Shown in pieces: positions 56,660-64,000 of a stretch of DNA of 64,000 bases; within the stretch, counting starts at the first letter, position 1; the number at the start of each line of letters is the position of its first letter. The DNA is from Rhizobium tumorigenes (GTDB lineage Bacteria > Pseudomonadota > Alphaproteobacteria > Rhizobiales > Rhizobiaceae). The stretch lies in contig NZ_CP117260.1 of the NCBI RefSeq assembly GCF_003240565.2, positions 124,001-188,000 of the forward strand, given 5' to 3'. The notes beneath the pieces were generated by a model. It did no database searches and was not told the DNA's origin. It was given only the letters and a program-made list of their open reading frames with translations. The translations under genes and the position numbers were made by a program.

Positions 56660-57406
56660 ATGGAGCCAGCCTGCACCCCCACCTCTAGCGCGCCGAAAAT
56701 CCTCATTGTCGAAGATGATGCCCAGATTGCAGGTCTCGTCCGGGATAGCCTCGTAGAGCAGGGAATGGTGGTCGAGGTTACGGCAGACGGTGCGGCTATG
56801 GACGCGAAGATGAGAACGGAGGACTTCGATCTCGTGGTTCTCGATGTCATGCTGCCCGGCGAGGACGGTTTTAGCATATGTCGGAGGTTACGCCGCGCAG
56901 GCGACATTCCCATCCTGATGCTGACATCCGTCGGTGGCGACATCGACAGGGTTGTCGGGCTGGAGATCGGTGCGGACGACTACGTCACCAAGCCCTTCGT
57001 CCTCAGGGAACTCGTTGCCCGCATAAAGGGGCTACTTCGAAGATCGAGACTTGCCTCCCCCCCGATCGAGGTTCGGCCAAAGCGCATTTTCCGTTTCGAC
57101 AACTGGCGTATTGATACGATCCGGCGGCAGGTGCACGACCCGAGCCATGCGCGCGTTGCCATGACAACACATGAGTTCGACCTTCTGATCGCTTTTTGCC
57201 AGAACCCCGGTCAGGTGCTGACCAGGGAGCAACTGCTGGCGCTTACCCACGCAGGTTTAGCGGGGCCAATCGAACGCAGCATCGACGTGCACATAAGTCG
57301 CCTGCGGCAAAAGATCGAACTCGACCCTCGCGATCCCGTCATTGTCAAAACGGTACGCATGGGTGGCTATGTATTCACGGCGGCGGTGGAGGAGGTTGAT
57401 GCCTAA
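56660..57406 (+). CDS. OmpR-family response regulator
   Basis: 248 residues from the ATG at 56660 (an in-frame TTG at 56654 adds two residues). The receiver has the acidic pair in IVEDDAQ, the phospho-acceptor D62 in VVLDVMLPG and Lys in YVTKPF. The C-terminal winged helix is DLLIAFCQNPGQVLTREQLL...RSIDVHISRLRQKIE. It overlaps the kinase gene by eight bases and probably controls the divergent RND operon. Confidence 0.9.
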   Translation: MEPACTPTSSAPKILIVEDDAQIAGLVRDSLVEQGMVVEVTADGAAMDAKMRTEDFDLVVLDVMLPGEDGFSICRRLRRAGDIPILMLTSVGGDIDRVVGLEIGADDYVTKPFVLRELVARIKGLLRRSRLASPPIEVRPKRIFRFDNWRIDTIRRQVHDPSHARVAMTTHEFDLLIAFCQNPGQVLTREQLLALTHAGLAGPIERSIDVHISRLRQKIELDPRDPVIVKTVRMGGYVFTAAVEEVDA

Positions 57407-58724
57407 GACTGCCACTAGCGTCCCCAAAACCCTTCGTGGTCAGATCACCCTCATCATTCTGGTGGCTTTGGTGACGGTCATCGTCTGTGGGCGGGCGCTG
57501 GAAAACCTTGCCAAACGGGACTTTACCGCACCCAACCTCGAAAGGGCTGTCGAGCAGGTCAAGACCCTGGCGATGCTTCTGTCGCAGACGTCTCCGGCTG
57601 ATCGTCCCGCCATCGTGGCAGGCGCCCGGCGCGCCGGGCTGGACGTGTCGCTCGCCCCGGCCTCCATGGTCTCGCAATTCAAGGGATCGTCCGAACTCCA
57701 AAGCGTCGCAGAAACGTTTGCAGACTTGCTGTTTCCACCGGACGGAGAACCGCCTCTTGGCGGATGGCGCGCCCAATTGGAAGGGAGACGGGTCATCGCG
57801 GAGCCGGTAGACGAGCAAAACATCGTCGTATCCTTCGGCTTTCCGGACACGATTATAACGAGCTCTTTCCTCAGCCAAAGCACATACTATTTCATGGCGG
57901 TCATCGTACTGATCGTCTTCTTCTTCATCTTCGCAATTCGTACGGTCACAGAGCCGATCAAGAGGATCTCCGAGGCTGCAACGCTCTCGGACATCAGCAG
58001 TGGCTCGCAGATTTTCGAGGAACGCGGCAGCGTCGAGATCGTCTCCCTGGCGCGCGCGCTCAACGGCATGCGAAACCGGATCCATCTCATGGTGGAAGGC
58101 CGCACGCAGATGCTGCGAGGCATCAGTCACGACGTGCGCACGCCGCTGACGCGGCTCAGATTGCGGATAGAGCGTATGGGCGACGGATCGACGCGGGACG
58201 CGCTGCTGGCCGACATCGATCATATGGACAGGTTGCTCACAGAAAGCCTGAACTACCTTCGCGATGACTACGCCACCGAGGAGGTGGAACGGGTCGACGT
58301 CGCCAGCATCCTGCAGACCGTGTGCAGCGATTTCTCAGACGTTGGGTTCAACATGACCTATCGTGGCCCCAACAAAATGATCGCCAATTGCCGTCCGCTT
58401 TCCATGATGCGTGCTGTGACAAATCTCTGCGACAATGCCTCGAAGTTTTCCAACTCAGCGTTTGTTGAACTCCAGCAAACTGCGACCGGCATTTCCATCT
58501 CGGTGGCGGACGACGGACCGGGAGTATCCGAGGAACTTCGGGAAAAGGTGCTCGAACCTTTCTTCAAGGGAGACCCGTCACGAAGCGGTCAAACAGGCTT
58601 CGGTCTCGGCCTGTCCATTGTGGCCGACATCGTCCGCTCACACCACGGAAGCATCTCCCTGTCCTCCAATCGGCCGCACGGTCTGATAGCCCGGATAAGC
58701 GTGCCCGATGCCAGACAGGGTTGA
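57399..58724 (+). CDS. Sensor histidine kinase
   Basis: 441 residues. Membrane segments at about 14-31 and 163-181 flank a periplasmic sensor domain of about 130 residues; HAMP follows. H244 in GISHDVRTPLTRLRLRIERM is the phospho-acceptor, and the N, G1 and G2 boxes are LCDNASKFS, DDGPGV and GLGLSIV. GGAGG precedes the ATG at 57399. It phosphorylates the upstream response regulator and probably senses envelope-active compounds. Confidence 0.9.
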   Translation: MPKTATSVPKTLRGQITLIILVALVTVIVCGRALENLAKRDFTAPNLERAVEQVKTLAMLLSQTSPADRPAIVAGARRAGLDVSLAPASMVSQFKGSSELQSVAETFADLLFPPDGEPPLGGWRAQLEGRRVIAEPVDEQNIVVSFGFPDTIITSSFLSQSTYYFMAVIVLIVFFFIFAIRTVTEPIKRISEAATLSDISSGSQIFEERGSVEIVSLARALNGMRNRIHLMVEGRTQMLRGISHDVRTPLTRLRLRIERMGDGSTRDALLADIDHMDRLLTESLNYLRDDYATEEVERVDVASILQTVCSDFSDVGFNMTYRGPNKMIANCRPLSMMRAVTNLCDNASKFSNSAFVELQQTATGISISVADDGPGVSEELREKVLEPFFKGDPSRSGQTGFGLGLSIVADIVRSHHGSISLSSNRPHGLIARISVPDARQG

Positions 58725-58902
58725 AGCGAGGCGTATGGTGCCAAGAAGCCGATCTAAGTGAAAGCAGACTGATTCTAAACGGCGTCGGCAGAGGTTTTGG
58801 TTGCCGTCTAACGCGTGACCGCACTTGACGGTCCGCCTCTCGTCGGGCGAACAGATACGCTTTCTCGACCTCGCATCGCCTTCATGACAATTGTGAACTG
58901 CC

Positions 58903-59316
58903 TTACCAGCCGTAGCTGACAGTAGCGCCACTCCCGTCATCCCCGTCCTGGACTACGTCGGTTCTGGTGTTTCGCCCAAACTGGAAAATACCATAGGCAT
59001 TGCGGTTGCCATTCTGTCGCAAGGTTGCGGAATGACCATCGCCCCGCTGCTGGATGAAGCCAATGTTTCCACTCCCAGCCTGGGCAATGCCCGCTGCGTT
59101 ACCCCTGCCCAATTGCCGGATGTCTGCGTTTTTCCAATCGCGGTAGAGCGAGTAAGCGCGTAGTCCGGTTGAGAAGAGATCCGCATCGCTGGAATTCTGG
59201 GGCGCGAGATTGAGCGAGATCCGTCCACCGGCATGAGCCGGTAACGACAATGCGACCTGCCCCAGGCTCCCGACGAGAAGTGTGACAGAAAGGATCTTGA
59301 ACATGTTGCTGGTCAT
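58903..59316 (-). CDS. csgB: Curlin, minor/nucleator-like (CsgB-type)
   Basis: 137 residues with a signal peptide (cleavage near AHAGG) and curlin repeats of the X-Q-x-G-x-x-N/G type, such as ADIRQLGRGNAAGIAQAGSG and ATLRQNGNRNAYGIFQFG. The ATG at 59316 has GGAG upstream; the longer in-frame start is not convincing. Third in the csgA-csgH-csgB order on the minus strand. The CsgB name is by position and repeat style; a second CsgA is possible. Confidence 0.75.
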   Translation of the reverse strand: MTSNMFKILSVTLLVGSLGQVALSLPAHAGGRISLNLAPQNSSDADLFSTGLRAYSLYRDWKNADIRQLGRGNAAGIAQAGSGNIGFIQQRGDGHSATLRQNGNRNAYGIFQFGRNTRTDVVQDGDDGSGATVSYGW

Positions 59317-59486
59317 CGCGATCTCCGTTTGCCGGCTTCCTGAACCGATGACCGATTTTCCCATCCTGCAGATGAACCCAGTCGGAATTGGCCGTTCAAC
59401 AGCCGTTCAGTCGTCCTGTCTGGCCAACGAAAAAAGGGCACCAAATCGGGCGCCCTCCCAACGTATTTTCCAAGCGTGTCAGCCGG

Positions 59487-59882
59487 TTAGTCGCTGCCAA
59501 TCTGCTGGGTGCACCTGAAACTCCTGGTTCCGCTCATGATGTCCAGCATAACCTTGTAGGTATCTCCTCTCGAGTCGAGCGTGACGGAGGAGAGGAGTTC
59601 CGCTTTGCCCGCTCTAGCGTCAAAGTCTCCACTCTGACTGGTCGTGGAACGTCCGCTTCCTCCCGATTTTTCGACTTGAAAAGAATAAGTGCCATAGAGG
59701 TGTTCGTCGGCGTGGGCAAACGCATCCAGTCTTACCATGCCCCCCGCCGGGGTCGCCTTGATTTCGCAAATCTGCGCATCGCCAGATTGTTTGGCAGTCA
59801 TTGTCGCAAAAGCGCCGACGGGAAGCAGCAACAGCGTGAAGATTGCCATCAGGCGATAAGGATGTTTGACGCGATTTAGCAT
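59487..59882 (-). CDS. csgH: Curli assembly chaperone CsgH
   Basis: 131 residues with a signal peptide (cleavage near AFA) and a beta-sandwich-type body. Cysteines in AQICEIKATPAGG and SFRCTQQ may form a disulfide. Length, sequence pattern and position between two curlin genes match CsgH, the alphaproteobacterial periplasmic chaperone that prevents premature curlin aggregation. GGGAG precedes the ATG. Confidence 0.85.
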   Translation of the reverse strand: MLNRVKHPYRLMAIFTLLLLPVGAFATMTAKQSGDAQICEIKATPAGGMVRLDAFAHADEHLYGTYSFQVEKSGGSGRSTTSQSGDFDARAGKAELLSSVTLDSRGDTYKVMLDIMSGTRSFRCTQQIGSD

Positions 59883-59948
59883 GCTTCGGCTCCCTAAGTG
59901 ATTTGCGGATGCGTGGCGAACCTGTTTTACCTCAGCGGGTGCAACCGC

Positions 59949-60380
59949 TTATGGGCAGGCCTGGACGAATGCTGCAACATTGCCGTTGCCGCCTTGGCTG
60001 ACATTGGCGCTGCAACCGTGACCGATCTGCACGCCTGCCGCGATGTTGCCATTGCCGTCCTGCGTCAGGATAGTCGTGTGGCTGGAACCAAACTGGCCAA
60101 TGCCGGCCACATTGCGGTCGCCGTTCTGATAGGTGGCGCCATAGTTGTCATTGCCCTCTTGACCGACCGCCGAAAGGCTATGGCGACCATATTGGTGGCC
60201 GACAATCCGGTTGTGGCCGCCGTTCTGATAGGTTCTAATCCGGTTGCCGTACCCTTCCTGCGCTCCACCCGCAGAGTTCGACCACCCATACTGCTCAATT
60301 TGCACGTCGTTTGCGATGGCGGGGACGGTGATGCCGACAAGGGCAGCGATTGCGATTGCAACGAAAGACGTACGGATCAT
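59949..60380 (-). CDS. csgA: Curlin major subunit (CsgA-type)
   Basis: 143 residues with a signal peptide (cleavage near AIAND). Gly/Asn/Gln-rich curlin repeats run through the mature part (EQYGWSNSAGGAQEGYGN, AVGQEGNDNYGATYQNGD, ILTQDGNGNIAAGVQIG). AAGGAG precedes the ATG. It forms amyloid surface fibres. No csgG, csgE or csgF lies in the window, so the secretion channel must be elsewhere. Confidence 0.83.
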   Translation of the reverse strand: MIRTSFVAIAIAALVGITVPAIANDVQIEQYGWSNSAGGAQEGYGNRIRTYQNGGHNRIVGHQYGRHSLSAVGQEGNDNYGATYQNGDRNVAGIGQFGSSHTTILTQDGNGNIAAGVQIGHGCSANVSQGGNGNVAAFVQACP

Positions 60381-60866
60381 GACTATGTCTCCTTAGGCGG
60401 ATATGACCGCGGTTGAACGTCTTTGTTTTAGGCGCTGGAAATGGAACGCATGCTGAAGGTGCTATTCAGTCGGCGTTCATTCGCGCAAGGCCGTGCCGCA
60501 GTTGAGAGTGTGGTGACATGCGTCAATTGCGTACGGCAACTCGCGGGTTGGCGATGTACCATGCATCGAGCCATGGTAAGTCGGGTTCATTCAAAGATGC
60601 TGGTCGAAAGGCTACGCAGCGGCGGGCTCAGGTCCGGCAAAACCAGTCGAGGCTTTGCTTGCGTTGCTATGCCTCTCGCTTTAATAAATTTCGCTGGGTG
60701 TTGCGCCCGTTGCTTCTCCGGAATCGTTGCGACGCGGAAAACGGCGCTTGGGTATCTCTCGACGGTCAAAGACCGTCTCTTACCGACTGGAAGAAGGGCT
60801 TTCACAACGATTAAGAGACCGCCATGGCTTGGTCGGAGAAAGCCCCCCAATAACTGAGGAAAGTTG
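60381..60866. other. Intergenic region between curlin and MEKHLA genes
   Basis: 486 bases. It must hold the divergent promoters. A GACGGTC-AAA-GACCGTC hairpin is at 60761-60777 and a GTCTCTTA/TAAGAGAC repeat at 60774-60781 and 60811-60818. A 138-codon frame from 60441 has no ribosome site and poor composition, and is not called. Confidence 0.45.
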
Positions 60867-61337
60867 ATGCCATCTTCCGACCGAACGGTCCTTGAACTTT
60901 ACCACGACAAGGCCTTTTTCCATCTGTTGGTCGATAGTTACCGGCGCATTGTCGGCAAACCGCTGGTCGCCGATGACCGCGATGCGTATTGGCTCTATCA
61001 TCACGCCCCATTCGCTGTTGTCGCTCACAACACCGATCTCGATCCGATCTTCATCTATGCTAATATGTCAGCCCAACGTTGTTTCGAATATGATTGGGAA
61101 GAATTCACGTCTTTACCATCCCGCCTTTCTGCAGAAGTTCCCAACCGTGCCGACCGACAATTGCTTTTGGATAAAGTCACACGCGATGGGTATGCATCCG
61201 GGTACAGGGGCGCTCGCATCGCAAAGTCTGGCCGCCGGTTCTGGATTGAGGATGGCTGCGTGTGGCAGTTGATGGGGCAAGATGGTCAAAGGTACGGACA
61301 AGCCGCAACATTTCCGATCATCGATCAGGCGGTCTAA
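60867..61337 (+). CDS. MEKHLA-domain (PAS-like) protein
   Basis: 156 residues. Most of the protein (about 10-150) is a MEKHLA/PAS-like domain: YWLYHHAPFAVVAHNTDLDPIFIYAN, then RCFEYDWEEFTSLPSRLSAE and a final beta strand region. GAGGA precedes the ATG at 60867. Such proteins are usually small sensory or ligand-binding proteins without known output. It is a free-standing domain here. It is followed after 68 bp by an FGGY kinase. Confidence 0.82.
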   Translation: MPSSDRTVLELYHDKAFFHLLVDSYRRIVGKPLVADDRDAYWLYHHAPFAVVAHNTDLDPIFIYANMSAQRCFEYDWEEFTSLPSRLSAEVPNRADRQLLLDKVTRDGYASGYRGARIAKSGRRFWIEDGCVWQLMGQDGQRYGQAATFPIIDQAV

Positions 61338-61405
61338 CGCCTCATTTCTGTTGGAGCTCAGGCGTTTATGTTTCAGCCTGGCGGTTTAACGGAGGAACCC
61401 ACGAT

Positions 61406-62896
61406 ATGAGCCGAGCGCTGTTGGTGGATCTTGGAGGATCCTTACTCAAGGCCGGAGTGTATGAACTGAGTGGCAGGCCCCTTGCGACCGAACGCGTCCT
61501 GAATGCCTTTGTAGAGGATGACATCGACAAGGCGGAACAGAATCCGGAAGTATGGTGGGAAGCGCTACGCACCGCTGTTGACCGGCTGGACGAGCAAATC
61601 CCCGGCGGACTGACCGGCGTTGTGGCCGTTGCCATTTGTGGCTTCACCCGCAGTCAGGTCTTCCTGGATAGAGAGGGTGAACCTGTGCGCCCGGCAATTA
61701 CCTTCCGAGACTCGCGGGCCCAAGGCGCGGTTGAAGACGTGCTGTTGCGTCCCCAGGTCAAAAACCATCCGCTCGCTCGGCACCTCAACGCCTTCCATCC
61801 GCTGGCGCGCCTTTTATGGCTGAAGCATAACGAGGAGGCTGCCTGGAAAAATACCCAATCCGTTGTCGAGCCCAAGGACTATCTCAACTTCAAGCTCACC
61901 GGATCGCTAGCCTCGGATTCCATTTCGCAGTTCTGGCTTGTCAGCGCGATGGAGGGCGGGATTGGCGCGCTCGCAGAACTTGCTGGTTTAGACAAGGCCG
62001 TGCTGCCGACGATCCGAAGGCCGCATGAGGTTGTCGGAACCGTTCTGGCGAATATGCCGGGATCGCTCAGCAAGATTGCAGGTGCAGCGGTGTTTTGCGG
62101 GTCCAACGACACATGGACGGCGGCGGCGGGGATTGGCGCCCTCAAGCCTTCAAGGGGATACTGCATTTCTGGCTCATCGGAAGTGTTCGGCATCATGTCC
62201 GATGAGAAGGCCGAGGCGCCTGGTTTAGTGACGATCCCGTGGGGCGAGGCCATGTGGCAACTCGGCGGCCCCGGACTGAATGGCGCAAACGTGCTGACCT
62301 GGATGGTCAATAGCCTTATGCCGGACGAGCGTCCGTTCGAAGAACGGTTAGCGATCCTGCTATCTCAGCAGACCGGCTTACCGCTTCTTTTTCATCCCTA
62401 CCTTCATGGCGAACGCACGCCGCTATGGGACCGGGATATCCGCGCATGCTTCATGGGACTGATGGCCGCGCACAAGCCCGGTGATCTCGTGCGCGGCACC
62501 ATGGAAGGCATCAGTTTCGTGAACCGCATGGTGCTCGAGAGAGCCGAGGCTGCCAGTGGGGTCGAGGTGCAAGAGATTCGCCTCGCCGGAGGTGGCGCCC
62601 GGAATGCCTACTGGAATCAGATCCGGGCGGATATCCTCAAAAGGCCGGTGCTGGTCTCGGACACCGAGGAGGTCGGACTCCTGGGCTGCCTTGCATTGGC
62701 CCGGCTCGGGCTTTCACTGGCAAACGACATCGGGGAGGCGGCCGACGGGATATCGACACGCTTTCTGCGCTACGAGCCACGACTGGCCGAAAGCCGCGTC
62801 TACGACGACCTGTACGCTGTCTTTCAGGACACCGTAGAAACGGTTCGGCTCGCGTCCCACCGTCTGGCCGCACTGTCGCGGAATGCGCGGCACTAA
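61406..62896 (+). CDS. FGGY-family carbohydrate kinase
   Basis: 496 residues. The N-terminal ATPase-fold motif is LLVDLGGSLLKAGVY, and AITFRDSRAQG, the NDTWTAAAGIGAL region (likely catalytic Asp) and GGGARNAYWNQIRADI are FGGY signatures. GGAGG precedes the ATG at 61406. It phosphorylates a pentulose, polyol or similar sugar; xylulokinase-like or other pentulose kinase are both possible. No transporter or isomerase stands next to it to decide. Confidence 0.83.
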   Translation: MSRALLVDLGGSLLKAGVYELSGRPLATERVLNAFVEDDIDKAEQNPEVWWEALRTAVDRLDEQIPGGLTGVVAVAICGFTRSQVFLDREGEPVRPAITFRDSRAQGAVEDVLLRPQVKNHPLARHLNAFHPLARLLWLKHNEEAAWKNTQSVVEPKDYLNFKLTGSLASDSISQFWLVSAMEGGIGALAELAGLDKAVLPTIRRPHEVVGTVLANMPGSLSKIAGAAVFCGSNDTWTAAAGIGALKPSRGYCISGSSEVFGIMSDEKAEAPGLVTIPWGEAMWQLGGPGLNGANVLTWMVNSLMPDERPFEERLAILLSQQTGLPLLFHPYLHGERTPLWDRDIRACFMGLMAAHKPGDLVRGTMEGISFVNRMVLERAEAASGVEVQEIRLAGGGARNAYWNQIRADILKRPVLVSDTEEVGLLGCLALARLGLSLANDIGEAADGISTRFLRYEPRLAESRVYDDLYAVFQDTVETVRLASHRLAALSRNARH

Positions 62897-63246
62897 TTCC
62901 CGCTAACGCTGCGGGATGTCGCTTTTCAGTTTCGCCCGCTGCGCACCACTATCGGCCGCGATTGCCGCCCAACTGGCGCACGGGTGTGATCTTCTGACAG
63001 CGATCGGAATGGCGAAACAATACGTGCACGCGGCTCTGGCCGCAGCACGGGATCTGCGGATAGGAAGGGGAAGCGGTGCAGTCCACTATTTCCATGCCCA
63101 GTGGATGGACAGGGGAGCTATCGGGGAAAGTCACCGCGATGACCTCACCATAACCGCCGCCTCACCGCCGAGCTCGGTTTGGCCAGTCGGGCCGGTGCGC
63201 CATCGTAGCGACACCCGCCCCCATTTCTCAAGCGCCTCTGGTCGTA
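62897..63246. other. Intergenic region before the PhoX-like gene
   Basis: 350 bases between convergent ends of the kinase and the PhoX-like gene. A 116-codon open frame from 62916 has no ribosome site and is not supported. No hairpin with a T-run was seen. Confidence 0.45.
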
Positions 63247-64000
63247 TCAGGCTTGGTCGAGCTTGATACTGGTCGCATCCGCCGTCAGATAACCGACGGC
63301 CGCGCCGAAGCGGTCCTTGTAGTTGGCGCGAACCAGGGGATCGAGCGTATCCTTCACCTTGGCGTGGAGCTTTTCCCAATCGCCGGGGTGCTGGAAGTTG
63401 CTCATCACATAGGTCCAGCCGTTGAGTTCATCGACCGCGTGCAGGCCCGTCGATTCCGCGCCTGCCGGCACCGACATGATGCGCGACAGCTGCTTGGTGT
63501 CGACATTATATGCCCACAGGAAATTGTTGACATGCATGCCGCTGTCCTCGCCGACGAAGAGCGTGCGCAGGCGCTCGGAAAATTTTATGTTGTCCGGATT
63601 GCCGATCTTGTCTGGATTGGCAGTGTTACCAAGGGCGTCGGCAGCGATATCTTCGCCCGTCAGGACAAAGCGGGTCTGGAATGGCACCCATTCGCTGGTG
63701 ATCGCCTCGCCGCCGCTGTCCTTCTGGGCGCCACCCAGAGTATGCTCCAGAACGCCGCCTGCCTCGAGCGGCTTGTCGAAGCCGATGCCTGACGTTTCGT
63801 AGTGACCCTTGCCGCCCTTCACCATCGAATCCTTGATGTAGGAGATCGCCGAGTAGGCAACCTTGTCCTTCGCATTGACGGTGGTGCCTTCCATCTTTGT
63901 GAACGCCATGCTGCCGCCCATGAGCGCAGCGTAGCGGTGGGTCTCCAGGAAGGCCGCTGCCTTTTCCATGCCTGGCTTCAGCTTCACCCAATGGAAGGAG
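63247..64000 (-). CDS. PhoX-family (DUF839) protein, C-terminal part, cut by window edge
   Basis: About 250 residues of the C-terminal half; the frame stays open to base 64000, with a W-V-K-L-K-P lead-in, so the true start is outside the window. NGWTYVMSNFQHPGDW and RTLFVGEDSGMHVNNFLWAY are typical of PhoX-type alkaline phosphatases, calcium/iron-dependent and usually Tat-exported. It probably hydrolyses phosphate esters in the periplasm; the signal sequence would lie outside the window. Confidence 0.82.
   Translation of the reverse strand, partial: SFHWVKLKPGMEKAAAFLETHRYAALMGGSMAFTKMEGTTVNAKDKVAYSAISYIKDSMVKGGKGHYETSGIGFDKPLEAGGVLEHTLGGAQKDSGGEAITSEWVPFQTRFVLTGEDIAADALGNTANPDKIGNPDNIKFSERLRTLFVGEDSGMHVNNFLWAYNVDTKQLSRIMSVPAGAESTGLHAVDELNGWTYVMSNFQHPGDWEKLHAKVKDTLDPLVRANYKDRFGAAVGYLTADATSIKLDQA

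Noticed and set aside
60441..60857. 138-codon frame upstream of the MEKHLA gene
   Set aside because: Cys- and Arg-rich composition, no ribosome site, and it covers the expected promoter of the curli and MEKHLA genes.
1..64000. CRISPR arrays, tRNA or rRNA genes, complete insertion sequences
   Set aside because: No regularly spaced repeats, cloverleaf-like sequences, rRNA signatures or intact transposase genes with terminal repeats were found on reading.

Overview
The window looks like part of a Rhizobiales (Rhizobium/Agrobacterium-type) genome. This is inferred from high GC, dense sugar and peptide ABC transporters paired with LacI-type regulators, an alphaproteobacterial csgH-type curli cluster and strongly rhizobial protein styles. 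No rRNA, tRNA, replication or core housekeeping genes were seen, so it may be an accessory region or secondary replicon (inference). Both ends cut genes: a 2-hydroxyacid dehydrogenase at the left and a PhoX-like protein at the right.

Sugar-acid catabolism (1-14.5 kb). A 2-hydroxyacid dehydrogenase tail, an L-idonate 5-dehydrogenase-like enzyme, a LacI-type regulator and an SMP-30/gluconolactonase form an aldonate block. Next comes a complete four-carbon acid sugar pathway: divergent otnK-otnC-dehydrogenase (minus) and ltnD-otnI (plus), predicted to turn threonate-like acids into DHAP. It is followed by a ribose-type ABC transporter, an SDR dehydrogenase/epimerase and a second LacI regulator. 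Two matching CAGCGCTG-centred sites upstream of the transporter are candidate operators.

Sensing and stress (14.7-21.7 kb). A chemoreceptor, an alpha/beta hydrolase, an SDR, a zinc alcohol dehydrogenase, a small membrane protein, a decayed transposase fragment and an aldose 1-epimerase.

Uronide utilisation (22.4-30.1 kb). A collinear operon-like run of a family-1 ABC importer, an SMP-30 lactonase, a mannonate-dehydratase-like enzyme and an unusual GH28 protein without a signal peptide. A possible truncated SWIM-like gene follows.

Signalling, polyamines and peptide/amine uptake (30.7-45.4 kb). A CHASE4-PAS-GGDEF-EAL protein, an ornithine decarboxylase-type enzyme, a DMT transporter, then a dipeptide-type ABC system. 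A strong terminator and a MarR gene separate its double ATPase from an SDR, an FAD oxidoreductase, a Tat-type binding protein, two permeases and a second, frameshifted FAD oxidoreductase.

Surface structures and efflux (45.9-60.4 kb). A compact four-gene archaic chaperone-usher (spore coat U) pilus operon, a thioesterase, an RND efflux operon with an accessory lipoprotein and a divergent two-component system, then a csgA-csgH-csgB-like curli cluster. Two separate fibre systems within 15 kb suggest a surface-attachment region. The right end carries a MEKHLA protein, an FGGY kinase and the PhoX-like fragment.
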